Below the pieces are notes generated by a model, which did not search any database, was not told the origin of the DNA, and worked only from the letters and a program-made list of their open reading frames with translations. From Prochlorococcus sp. AG-347-L20 (GTDB lineage: Bacteria > Cyanobacteriota > Cyanobacteriia > PCC-6307 > Cyanobiaceae), in contig QCCP01000002.1 in NCBI GenBank assembly GCA_003281225.1, forward strand, positions 62,001 to 126,000: a stretch of 64,000 bases of DNA, in the 5' to 3' direction. Position 1 is the first letter of the stretch. Every line of letters starts with the position of its first letter. Positions 34,363-41,142 of this stretch are shown here, piece after piece. The position numbers and the translations under genes are program-made.

Positions 34363-34653
34363 ATGACTTCAGGAGTCGCTAATGTTCGGACTTGTTTTTA
34401 TCGTGGCAGCCTTATTGACCCCCCAACTGGCTGGTTGTTTAACAAAAAAAGTGGTTTATTAATTTTTTTTGAGAGTTATAAGAAATCTGTATCTAATAAC
34501 TTAAAAGTATATACTCATCTTTTCTATGCAAATGAATTAGGTGAACCAGCCCAAATTAAAAATTCAAGACTTCATTCTATTGAGTGTGCTTGTGAAACAT
34601 GGAATGAATTAATTGCAGGAGGTTGGCAAATTGTTACTAATAAATTCCAGTAA
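34363..34653 (+). CDS. DUF1651 protein, 96 aa
   Basis: Paralogue of 31917-32216: PPTGWLFNKKSGLLIFF, then YANELGEPAQIK (YANDLGEPMAIK in the first), and AGGWQIV at the end. No ribosome site before its ATG; AGGAG at 34371 serves the overlapping mini-ORF. Followed 3 bp later by a Cys-rich small gene. Confidence 0.7.
   Translation: MTSGVANVRTCFYRGSLIDPPTGWLFNKKSGLLIFFESYKKSVSNNLKVYTHLFYANELGEPAQIKNSRLHSIECACETWNELIAGGWQIVTNKFQ
34382..34462 (+). CDS. Candidate 26-aa hydrophobic mini-protein overlapping DUF1651, copy 2
   Basis: Same layout and length as 31936-32016: ATG 6 bases after AGGAG, MFGLVF, hydrophobic core, PQLAGCL and a basic tail. LAGC is a good lipobox. Codon differences between copies are mostly synonymous or conservative in this frame but not in the DUF1651 frame, which supports translation. 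Confidence 0.45.
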   Translation: MFGLVFIVAALLTPQLAGCLTKKVVY

Positions 34654-34655
34654 TC

Positions 34656-34889
34656 ATGATCAAGGTAAATCCGTCAAAATGGGAATATCTAAAAGAATCA
34701 ACCCTAAAACGAAAACGAACAAAGATTTGTATTACTTGCAATCACTTTCGCTACAGCACTACAGAAACTTTTGCTACTGTATTGATCTGTCCAAAATACG
34801 AAAAACGTATACCACAGGGTGATCATTTACTTAAAGGTTGTGAGTATTGGCAAAAAAATAGGACGATATTTTCTCCTGAAGCATCTTAA
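34656..34889 (+). CDS. Four-cysteine small protein, 77 aa
   Basis: KICITCNHFRYS holds a CxxC, followed by LICPKYEKR and LLKGCEYWQ: four Cys that could bind zinc or an Fe-S cluster. Family not recognised. It starts 3 bp after the DUF1651 stop, so likely the same transcript. Confidence 0.6.
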   Translation: MIKVNPSKWEYLKESTLKRKRTKICITCNHFRYSTTETFATVLICPKYEKRIPQGDHLLKGCEYWQKNRTIFSPEAS

Positions 34890-34989
34890 TTATTCTCTAA
34901 TTAAACTTCTTTAGGTAGGGATATTTAATTATGTAAACAAAGCATTAATTTATACAACCTAAAAAATTTTTTTTAAGTAATTTTGAAGC

Positions 34990-35091
34990 ATGATTCAATT
35001 CTACTTTTCCATATTTTTATTAGTTGTGCTAACATTTTTTGCACTTTTATTAGATGCACCAGAATTGGCTTCTTTAATTCAAACATTTTAG
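34990..35091 (+). CDS. Membrane mini-protein, 33 aa
   Basis: MIQFYFSIFLLVVLTFFALL is one membrane helix; the tail is DAPELASLIQTF. Layout is like small photosystem or cytochrome subunits, but no match is recognised. A terminator follows 9 bases after the stop. Confidence 0.55.
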   Translation: MIQFYFSIFLLVVLTFFALLLDAPELASLIQTF

Positions 35092-35099
35092 AAAATAAT

Positions 35100-35126
35100 A
35101 AATCAGCATTTTTACTGATTTACTTT
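35100..35126 (+). terminator. Terminator after the mini-gene at 34990
   Basis: AAATCAG (35100-35106) pairs with CTGATTT (35115-35121) around an A/T loop, followed by ACTTTCTT. A short stem. Confidence 0.45.
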
Positions 35127-35177
35127 CTTAATAAGTAAGGCCTAGGTTTAACTTGTTGAATAGGAGGGATCTAATGA

Positions 35178-35276
35178 TTGACAGTCCACCAGAGAAGTTT
35201 AATTATAAAATTTAAATCTAAATAAAACTAATGCTAAATCTGGAATGAATCTTCTATTTGAGATTCATTCCTTTTT
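35178..35276 (+). ncRNA. Candidate small RNA with promoter and terminator
   Basis: TTGACA (35178-35183), 17 bases, AATTAT (35201-35206) form a good promoter. A perfect 11-bp hairpin GGAATGAATCT / AGATTCATTCC (35242-35271) with five T ends the unit, giving a ~65-base RNA from about 35213. A 13-codon ORF (ATG 35174, GGAGG before it) overlaps the promoter and could be an alternative explanation. Confidence 0.45.
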
Positions 35277-35385
35277 AATTTCTTTCTAAAAAATGTAAAT
35301 TATAAATATTAAATTTTAAAAGTAAAAAATCTGTTCATATTAAAATGATTTGAGGCCTAAGTCTCTTCTTAGATAGTGGCTAACT

Positions 35386-35568
35386 TTACCTGAATCCAAA
35401 ACCAGTTTTGTGTTCTTCTTTCTCATCCCATTCATTAATAATTAGTTTTAGTAAACTTTTAAGTTCTGAATTCGAAGCATCAGTATCTTTTTGAAGATTT
35501 ATACAAATGTTTTTTATTTCCTCAAAAGCATTATCAATTAATATTGTTTTTTGATCTGGATTAGCCAT
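35386..35568 (-). CDS. Hypothetical protein, 60 aa
   Basis: Not recognised. Soluble helix-rich protein: ILIDNAFEEIKNICINLQ, then ELKSLLKLIINEWDEKEE and a GFGFR end. ATG start; 6 bp after the gene at 35575. Confidence 0.55.
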   Translation of the reverse strand: MANPDQKTILIDNAFEEIKNICINLQKDTDASNSELKSLLKLIINEWDEKEEHKTGFGFR

Positions 35569-35574
35569 AGAATT

Positions 35575-35772
35575 TTAAAATGCTCCATTACAGTTAAATC
35601 CACTGCAGTTAATAACCCTAAAGATATTCATTACAAAGATGTGGAATCTTTCATCATAAAAAAATGCCCAGGTTGTAAATATAGCAAAACCAGCGACAGC
35701 AAAAGCAACATATTGAAGCCAATGTACTCCATAGCTATCCAATCCATTTTTATCAAAATCAGAATTACTCAA
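35575..35772 (-). CDS. Single-span membrane protein, 65 aa
   Basis: TTG start. SYGVHWLQYVAFAVAGFAIF is a membrane span followed by WAFFYDERFHIFVM; the end has Cys pairs in NCSGFNCNGAF. Not recognised. Lies between hli and the gene at 35386 on the same strand. Confidence 0.55.
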   Translation of the reverse strand: MSNSDFDKNGLDSYGVHWLQYVAFAVAGFAIFTTWAFFYDERFHIFVMNIFRVINCSGFNCNGAF

Positions 35773-35871
35773 TTGCTTTTTTACTTATAATAAAAATTTT
35801 TTTTTTAAAAGGAGAGTTTGTTTTGAACGAGAGATTTATTTTTTTCTTTAAGACCTTAAGGTATTGATAGT

Positions 35872-36126
35872 TTAAATAAAACCAGGTATTATCCACCCAA
35901 AAAAACCGTAGTTTATTATCAAAGCTAAAAAACCAATCATAGCTAATCTCCCATTTGTTATTTCGGCATTTTTCCAAAATTTACCCATGTAGTTTTTAAT
36001 TTTTTTCGAATTTTTATCTATCAAATAATTTGGTTCTAAAGGTTCCTGCAACCTTTTGAGGGCGTATAAAGAGAATTGAATTGTAATTGCGATAATAACA
36101 ACTATAAAACTAGTAAGTGCATCCAT
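35872..36126 (-). CDS. hli: High-light-inducible protein (Hli/Scp)
   Basis: 84 aa. The C-terminal helix carries the chlorophyll-binding motif EITNGRLAMIGFLALI, preceded by MGKFWKNA. An extra hydrophobic N-terminal stretch (LTSFIVVIIAITIQFSLYAL) adds a second span, unusual for the ~40-60 aa one-helix Hli proteins. Hli proteins bind pigment and protect photosystems during stress. ATG start. Confidence 0.88.
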   Translation of the reverse strand: MDALTSFIVVIIAITIQFSLYALKRLQEPLEPNYLIDKNSKKIKNYMGKFWKNAEITNGRLAMIGFLALIINYGFFGWIIPGFI

Positions 36127-36474
36127 TTTTAGATTTCGTATGTGATCATTTTGTAAGCCAAAAAGTGAATGACAATTTTAAGTATGAAACATTTCCTAAT
36201 TCCGCTTTATTGACAGAGGAAACCTTAACTTGAATTATTAATAAATGTAACATATTTAAAAAAAATTAGTATGAATTCTTACTTTTTCTTTGGATTTCAC
36301 ATTTTTAAGTACTTAAATGTTACATTTATGTGTCAGCTATACTAAACTAGTCATAATTGAATTACAGAATTATCTTTAAATTTTTTACTTTAAATTATAT
36401 AAAATATTGAAATTTTTATAAAGAATATATTTTCAATGTTATTTATTTAAAATATATTTAATAACTAGAAATTA
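36127..36474 (+). other. Gene-free 348 bp with promoter-like element and long-range inverted repeat
   Basis: TTGACA (36210-36215), 17 bases, AATTAT (36233-36238), then a perfect 13-base inverted repeat: ATAAATGTAACAT (36241-36253) and ATGTTACATTTAT (36317-36329). A transcript from ~36241 could close its two ends into a stem. No ORF seen. The remaining sequence to 36474 is AT-rich. Confidence 0.4.
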
Positions 36475-36594
36475 TTACTTTTGTTTGATTTCCGGAAGAT
36501 AGAATTTATTGCCTAATGTGTAACCAATTGACATTAGTACAAACCCAATAAGTTGTGGTAAATGAGAATTTGCTAGAGAGATTTTTTCGATCAT
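36475..36594 (-). CDS. Membrane mini-protein, 39 aa
   Basis: IEKISLANSHLPQLIG then FVLMSIGYTLGNKFYLPE, a single weak span with polar ends. Not recognised. ATG preceded by TTGAGAA. Separated from neighbours by ~50 bp. Confidence 0.45.
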   Translation of the reverse strand: MIEKISLANSHLPQLIGFVLMSIGYTLGNKFYLPEIKQK

Positions 36595-36645
36595 TTCTCA
36601 ATCTATAAATTTATATAATAATAAAATATTTTAAATACTGTAAGT

Positions 36646-36819
36646 CTATTTTCTTTTTGATTCTTTAATCTCCCCAGATTTTTTTAGTGAATTAACAAGT
36701 CTTTCATTTTCTGTTTTTAAATTTTCTAATGCAGATTTTGTGAATTGTTCTTTAGCCTCAAATTTTGCTGAACTTATAACTTTTTTATTAGGGAGTTTTT
36801 TCTTCGGTTCTGACTTCAT
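36646..36819 (-). CDS. Basic coiled-coil mini-protein, 57 aa
   Basis: A KSEPKKKLPNKKV start, then a heptad-like helix ALENLKTENERLVNSLKKSG. The second half resembles the product of 40626-40751 (VLTNENDFLVKSLKKAG), so the two are probably paralogues. The ATG at 36819 is preferred over a start four codons upstream. Confidence 0.55.
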   Translation of the reverse strand: MKSEPKKKLPNKKVISSAKFEAKEQFTKSALENLKTENERLVNSLKKSGEIKESKRK

Positions 36820-36919
36820 ATTAAACAGCAATTAAAAAAAATTTTAGAAGTTATTTTTTTTGTGTTAGGTATTATTTTTTACAGTTTTCTGGTTAATAAT
36901 ATTTGTTTACATAGATAAA

Positions 36920-37132
36920 TTAATCTTTATCTTTTGGGAGCCTTAACCATCCAGTAGTCCATTCTGATTTTAGTTTTGCCCATGAGATCCTTTTAATATC
37001 TTTTTTATTTTTGGTAGGAAAAATATCAACCCATCTATCTTCATTTTTCCCACCATAAGCTTTAACTTGAAAATGTCTATTACCATTAATAGTTTTTGGT
37101 GCTGTCCAACACAAAGTAGGAGGCCATTTCAT
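36920..37132 (-). CDS. Trp-rich DUF2389/TIGR02450-like protein, 70 aa
   Basis: WTAPKTINGNRHFQVKAYGG, DRWVDIFPT and SEWTTGWLRLPKD match the style of a small Trp-rich family common in cyanobacteria and gammaproteobacteria, function unknown. ATG start. Confidence 0.6.
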   Translation of the reverse strand: MKWPPTLCWTAPKTINGNRHFQVKAYGGKNEDRWVDIFPTKNKKDIKRISWAKLKSEWTTGWLRLPKDKD

Positions 37133-37156
37133 GAGAAATTTTTAAAAGTTAAAAAA

Positions 37157-37243
37157 CTAAAGGTTGCTTTGCCCAGTTAAAACTAAACCATAATATGCAA
37201 TCGTACCAAGGATAAGTACGATACCTAGTATTCTAATAATCAT
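37157..37243 (-). CDS. Membrane mini-protein, 28 aa
   Basis: IIRILGIVLILGTIAYYGLV forms one span, tail LTGQSNL. At 28 residues it is in the size range of PSII or b6f mini-subunits but matches none I recognise. Confidence 0.4.
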   Translation of the reverse strand: MIIRILGIVLILGTIAYYGLVLTGQSNL

Positions 37244-37313
37244 GATTTAATATTTTTGAATTCAGATTATATTAGAGAAATTTTATAAATTTGAGTTGAA
37301 GATTTAATATTTT

Positions 37314-37523
37314 CTAATTTTTTCTTTTTTTATTTCTAACTATTGATTGGCAAGATTTAGGATGCCATTCATTCTGAATCTTGCCAATAAAATCATAAAT
37401 AAATGAATCAGGACATCCAGTTGTTTTTTGAAGTTCTGAAAGTTCATCTTTAATGAATTCATATACACTCGTTATTACCCCTAAATTTTCTTCTTTGGAG
37501 GGAGCCCATTTTTTATTCTCCAT
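37314..37523 (-). CDS. Hypothetical protein, 69 aa
   Basis: Not recognised. VYEFIKDELSELQKTTGCP, FIYDFIGKIQNEWHP and a basic tail. Begins inside the previous gene (11 bp overlap), so co-translated with 37513-37704. Confidence 0.6.
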   Translation of the reverse strand: MENKKWAPSKEENLGVITSVYEFIKDELSELQKTTGCPDSFIYDFIGKIQNEWHPKSCQSIVRNKKRKN

Positions 37524-37704
37524 TAATATTTTTTAAATTATTTTCCACAATATCGTAATAGGTTATGTCTCCATAATCAGCATCCGAACAACATAAATCT
37601 CCATATAGTTCCTCTAACAAATCGTACGCATCTGAATACTTCTCAAAACTTTGAGCTGTTAATTCGTCATCTTTCCCATCAATTCTAATAATTTTGTAGG
37701 TCAT
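37513..37704 (-). CDS. Hypothetical protein, 63 aa
   Basis: YKIIRIDGKDDELTAQSFEK followed by AYDLLEELYGDLCCSDADYG: a beta-hairpin plus acidic helix with a CC pair, a common small-protein layout in picocyanobacteria. Function unknown. Confidence 0.6.
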   Translation of the reverse strand: MTYKIIRIDGKDDELTAQSFEKYSDAYDLLEELYGDLCCSDADYGDITYYDIVENNLKNINGE

Positions 37705-37764
37705 ATTTTACTTAGATGCAAAAAGTATTTTTTTATTCATTAGATCATCTTATAAATAAAAATT

Positions 37765-37971
37765 TTATTTAGGAGTGTTAGTTGGGTAAAGTTTCTGAAT
37801 TTTATTTTTCTGAATTTCTAATTTTCTTCTTTCATATTTTTTTGCCATTATTTTTCTGATAAATAATTGTGGGATAAGCCAAACTAACGCAATGGCTATA
37901 GCCATGAAAGTAGGATTTCTCCAAGTTAACCTAATAATCTCTTGTAAAAATTCTTGATTGAAAATTTCCAT
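37765..37971 (-). CDS. Single-span membrane protein, 68 aa
   Basis: FMAIAIALVWLIPQLFI is the span, then a long basic helix KIMAKKYERRKLEIQKNKI. Not recognised. ATG start. Confidence 0.6.
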   Translation of the reverse strand: MEIFNQEFLQEIIRLTWRNPTFMAIAIALVWLIPQLFIRKIMAKKYERRKLEIQKNKIQKLYPTNTPK

Positions 37972-38144
37972 ACATTAAAATTTGATGATAAAAATATCTT
38001 TGTTTTCTTTTACAAAATCTTTTAAATTTCATAACCCATCATAACCTTAAAAAATCTAATAAGGAATTTTATAAATTTTATCTTTTTCTAGTTCGTTTTC
38101 TTTTATATTTGGATTTAGATTAATTTTTATTTTTTAGTTTAGAG

Positions 38145-38810
38145 ATGTCGACTTATCTAATTACAGGATCAAATAGGGGTATTGGATTAGAACTATGTAG
38201 GCAAATTCATAAGAGGGGAGATAATGTAATTGCAACGTGTAGGAAAGCTTCAAAAGAACTTAAAGATTTAGGAGTGAGAATTGAAGAGAATATAGAAATT
38301 TCTTCTAATGAATCGATAACAAATTTGTGTAAAAAATTATCTGGAGTTAATTTAGATTGCTTAATTCATAATGCAGGAATTTATGAATTTAATTCTTTCG
38401 AAAACTTAGATAAAAAAAGTATTTTGAGTCAATTTGAAGTTAATGCATTGAGCCCAATATGTATGACTCATTCACTTAAACACCTTTTAAGAAGATTTTC
38501 TAAAGTTGCTTTTATCACAAGTAGAATGGGATCTATTGAAGATAATTCATCTGGAAGTTCTTATGGTTACAGGATGTCTAAGGTGGCCTTGTCGATGGCG
38601 GCAAAATCACTTTCTATAGATTTATCAAAAGAAGATATTTATGTAGCTATCTTGCATCCTGGGTTAGTGAGTACAAGAATGACTGGCTTTACAAGAAATG
38701 GAATTAGTCCTAAAGAATCAGCAAATGGCCTTTTAAAACGTATTGATTCTCTAAATAAAAATAACTCGGGTACGTTTTGGCATGCCAACGGTGAAGTTTT
38801 GCCTTGGTAA
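38145..38810 (+). CDS. Short-chain dehydrogenase (C-factor-like SDR)
   Basis: 221 aa. ITGSNRGIGLELC near the start, HNAGIYEF near 75, and the catalytic YGYRMSK near 145 preceded by SRMGSI. The LHPGLVSTRMTG segment fits C-factor/sniffer-type SDRs. Substrate unknown. Isolated on its strand within a run of minus-strand mini-genes. Confidence 0.85.
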   Translation: MSTYLITGSNRGIGLELCRQIHKRGDNVIATCRKASKELKDLGVRIEENIEISSNESITNLCKKLSGVNLDCLIHNAGIYEFNSFENLDKKSILSQFEVNALSPICMTHSLKHLLRRFSKVAFITSRMGSIEDNSSGSSYGYRMSKVALSMAAKSLSIDLSKEDIYVAILHPGLVSTRMTGFTRNGISPKESANGLLKRIDSLNKNNSGTFWHANGEVLPW

Positions 38811-38942
38811 TATCTATATTTTTATTTTTAAGAGATTTATATCGGTAATTTGTTAAAAAACTTTTAAATTTTTAACGAATTTCTTTTCTAGTTTAATTTT
38901 TTTAGTTATCTTTAAAAAAACATTAGTAAAGGAGGTGATTCA

Positions 38943-39065
38943 TTGTCGTATCTACCGAAAAATGCGGTTATCAAAGAGGCCGTGAATTCAGTATCTTCAT
39001 CACATTCATCGGTCTCTTTTTCTTTGATTAAGAAAAAAGGTTTTATAATCAACAGATTTATATAA
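38943..39065 (+). CDS. Ser-rich mini-protein with an extreme ribosome-binding site, 40 aa
   Basis: AAAGGAGGTGAT (38928-38939) matches the full 12-base complement of a typical 16S 3' end and lies 7 bases (from GGAGG) before a TTG at 38943. Product: SYLPKNAVIKEAVN, then a Ser-rich stretch (SVSSSHSSVSFS) and KKKGFIINRF. An internal inverted repeat (38973-38982 with 39010-39019) can fold. A terminator follows. Not recognised. Confidence 0.5.
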   Translation: MSYLPKNAVIKEAVNSVSSSHSSVSFSLIKKKGFIINRFI

Positions 39066-39083
39066 ATCGGTTACTTAATAATT

Positions 39084-39120
39084 AAAAGCTCTGCATCTCA
39101 TGAAGTTGCAGAGCTTTTTT
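39084..39120 (+). terminator. Strong terminator after the mini-gene at 38943
   Basis: AAAAGCTCTGCA and TGCAGAGCTTTT enclose an 11-base loop; six T end it. It can act in both directions and would also end the minus-strand genes from 39825. Confidence 0.8.
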
Positions 39121-39151
39121 TATGAATTTAAATAATCTTTCGAAATTTAGG

Positions 39152-39253
39152 CTATCTTTTTTGGCCGAAGTAAATTAATGCTAAAAAAGATAAAGTGCTT
39201 ACCAAAGCGATTAAGTACCACCCAGTTGAGGAGTTGCTAGTTACTTCGATCAT
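39152..39253 (-). CDS. Membrane mini-protein, 33 aa
   Basis: IEVTSNSSTGWYLIALVSTL then SFLALIYFGQKR: one span with a basic end. Its ATG directly follows the stop of the previous mini-gene (TAAATG). Last of four abutting genes. Confidence 0.55.
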   Translation of the reverse strand: MIEVTSNSSTGWYLIALVSTLSFLALIYFGQKR

Positions 39254-39343
39254 TTATTTTGATTTATCGGAGGAATTGATTATTTGAGTGAAAATCACAA
39301 TTGATATCATTAAAAAAACTAAAAGGATGTAAGTTACGTTCAT
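39254..39343 (-). CDS. Membrane mini-protein, 29 aa
   Basis: NVTYILLVFLMISIVIFTQI is a single span; tail INSSDKSK. The ATG directly follows the stop of the gene at 39344 (TAAATG), and its own TAA is followed by the next ATG. Confidence 0.5.
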   Translation of the reverse strand: MNVTYILLVFLMISIVIFTQIINSSDKSK

Positions 39344-39598
39344 TTATAGAAAAATGCTAATTATCAAAAAGATTATTCCTAGAACTACCGTAACAATAGC
39401 TCCATCTACTAATAAGTCTTTCCATGTATAACTTTTAAGCATCCTTGTTTTATCTTCTTCACTCATAAGGTTCTTTAACCACGTCCAATCTAAAAGCTGT
39501 GTCAATGCAACACCAAAAATTAAATGACCAAACAAAATACCAATTAGATCAATTCTCGAAATATCTTTAGCGAGACTTGTAATAATAAAAAAGTCCAC
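39344..39598 (-). CDS. Two-span membrane protein, 84 aa
   Basis: GTG start overlapping the previous stop (TAGTG). Spans IGILFGHLIFGVALTQLLDW and DGAIVTVVLGIIFLIISIF flank a charged middle. Not recognised. Confidence 0.6.
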   Translation of the reverse strand: MDFFIITSLAKDISRIDLIGILFGHLIFGVALTQLLDWTWLKNLMSEEDKTRMLKSYTWKDLLVDGAIVTVVLGIIFLIISIFL

Positions 39599-39825
39599 TA
39601 GCTTTTTTCTTTATTAGATAAGGCACCACCTTCTTCTTTGTATTTTTCCCAAGCTTCGCTTATTTTTGCTTTAGAGAAATTTTGTTTTCCCTCAGAGAAT
39701 TTATTTTTGAGGTTATTTAAACTATTAGTCAGTTCTTTTTTTGTAGGTTCATCAAGAAAGTTTGATGTTAATTTCCATAAATACCAGCTACTAACTAGAA
39801 GAAGAATTAATCCGAGTAATTGCAT
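39598..39825 (-). CDS. Membrane-anchored coiled-coil protein, 75 aa
   Basis: A short N-terminal span (LLGLILLLVSSWYLW) then a long charged helix (KELTNSLNNLKNKFSEGK). First of a four-gene minus-strand run whose stops and starts abut. Function unknown. Confidence 0.6.
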   Translation of the reverse strand: MQLLGLILLLVSSWYLWKLTSNFLDEPTKKELTNSLNNLKNKFSEGKQNFSKAKISEAWEKYKEEGGALSNKEKS

Positions 39826-39915
39826 ATTGGTTTTTTACCATCCTACAACTTTTCAAATGGTTTCGATAAATTAATTTCTTTAATACTTGCAGAAAGTTTT
39901 TGACCTAAATAAAAA

Positions 39916-40071
39916 TTAAAACTTTAACCAGTGGAAAAATATTCTATCCAGTAGCCATATAGTTAGACCCCCTTCCAGGAAAGCCAACCAATACATCCCA
40001 TAATCAGAAAATCCCATTTGTTCTTTTACTGTTTTAATTAATTTTTTGTGAGCTTGAATGAGATCTTTCAT
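39916..40071 (-). CDS. Hypothetical membrane-associated protein, 51 aa
   Basis: KDLIQAHKKLIKTVKEQMGF, then YWLAFLEGGLTIWLLDRI, a weak C-terminal span. Not recognised. ATG start, 16 bp after the DnaJ-zinc-finger gene. Confidence 0.55.
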   Translation of the reverse strand: MKDLIQAHKKLIKTVKEQMGFSDYGMYWLAFLEGGLTIWLLDRIFFHWLKF

Positions 40072-40086
40072 GAATAATCAAATTTT

Positions 40087-40338
40087 TTAAACCTGCTGAA
40101 TTTCTTTAATTAAAAAACCCTTCCCGTAGCAAGATAGACATGTTTTAGTCTCATCTAATGAAATTCTTAGAAAACCTGCTCCATTACATCTGAAGCAATT
40201 TACTTTGGTGTTTGAATAAATTTTTGATTTAATTTTAGCAGCACGATTTAAGTAAGAAACAGTTTCTTTACGGCCGTTTGCTTTAGCAGCTTTGTTTAAA
40301 AGCTTTTTGTAGTTGACTTTAAGTTCTTGAATATTCAT
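40087..40338 (-). CDS. Small DnaJ-type zinc-finger protein, 83 aa
   Basis: An N-terminal helical half (YKKLLNKAAKANGRK) and a C-terminal CFRCNGAGF and CLSCYGKGF pair, matching the CxxCxGxG repeats of the DnaJ Cys-rich domain. Two repeats bind one zinc. No J-domain. Possibly a thiol chaperone or an assembly factor. Confidence 0.75.
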   Translation of the reverse strand: MNIQELKVNYKKLLNKAAKANGRKETVSYLNRAAKIKSKIYSNTKVNCFRCNGAGFLRISLDETKTCLSCYGKGFLIKEIQQV

Positions 40339-40625
40339 CTTTTATTGAAACTAAGATGCGAATACAGGAAAAACTGAATGTTTTAATAAATAAAAGGATT
40401 TTGAGTTTCCCGTTTATATTTCTAATCTAATCTCTTACTGAGATCTCAATAATATAACTAGGATTTGTTTTATATGTTTGGTATAAAGAATATTAATTTG
40501 TATATTTAATAGAAATTTTATATTTGATAAACTTAAACTTTTTGGGTAGTCATTCAAGAAATATTATTTCTCTCGGGAAGGAATTTTAGAAATTTATTGT
40601 TTAAAAAATTTTTAAGTTTAGTGGA

Positions 40626-40751
40626 TTATCCAGCCTTCTTGAGGCTTTTAACTAAGAAATCATTTTCATTAGTAAGAACTTCGAGCTTAGATTTTTCCAA
40701 CTCTTTTTTGATTTCGGGATTTAAATCCTTATTTGTCTCTTTTAGATTCAT
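40626..40751 (-). CDS. Coiled-coil mini-protein, 41 aa
   Basis: KDLNPEIKKELEKSKLEVL then ENDFLVKSLKKAG. The end resembles the protein at 36646-36819. The plus-strand ORF over the same bases has a poor composition and is judged a shadow. Confidence 0.5.
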   Translation of the reverse strand: MNLKETNKDLNPEIKKELEKSKLEVLTNENDFLVKSLKKAG

Positions 40752-40915
40752 AAGATTTCTACTTAAAATTATTCAAAGACATTTGAAATCATAGTGATCC
40801 CAAAAAAAAATCGTGGATAGTTTTTTCTTAAAAGAAGATAATATTTTATTTTGCACATAGAAATTTAAATTTAATCAACATATTGTGGAAAACCCTGTTG
40901 AAAAACGCTTAAAAA

Positions 40916-41142
40916 GTGGATAACTCTTCGGGAGCATTATCAAAACAAGCTTTTCTGGAAAAATTTTTAAGTATTAATACTTCATCAAAAAAAATTAAAT
41001 GTAGTTTAAAAAGTATCATAATCAATTGTCATGACTGCGGGATCATTGCTTTTTAAAAAAAGATAAAAAATCTATTCCAGAAGCTCATGTTGATAAAAAT
41101 TTTAAAAAATTTTTCTTCTTGATGTATCAATTTGAAAATTAA
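40916..41142 (+). pseudogene. Frameshifted small gene (or programmed -1 frameshift)
   Basis: GTG start; ALSKQAFLEKFLSINTSSKK, then INCHDCGIIAF and an in-frame TAA. The next frame continues naturally with KKDKKSIPEAHVDKNFKKFF to a TAA at 41140. The switch lies in TTTT-AAAAAAA (41051-41061); a Phe-tRNA slip by one base there would restore the frame. A 12-codon ORF (MENPVEKRLKSG, 40885-40923) overlaps its start. The rest of 40752-41283 holds nothing else seen. Confidence 0.45.

Noticed and set aside
40597-40794. 65-codon plus-strand ORF
   Set aside because: Its Phe/Ser/Leu-rich composition is typical of the reverse of a Lys/Glu-rich gene; the minus-strand gene at 40626-40751 is a better fit.
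40881-40924. DnaA-box-like TGTGGAAAA and AGTGGATAA 30 bases apart, as if an origin
   Set aside because: Only two imperfect boxes, no dnaA or dnaN nearby, and both fall within small open frames that explain them better.
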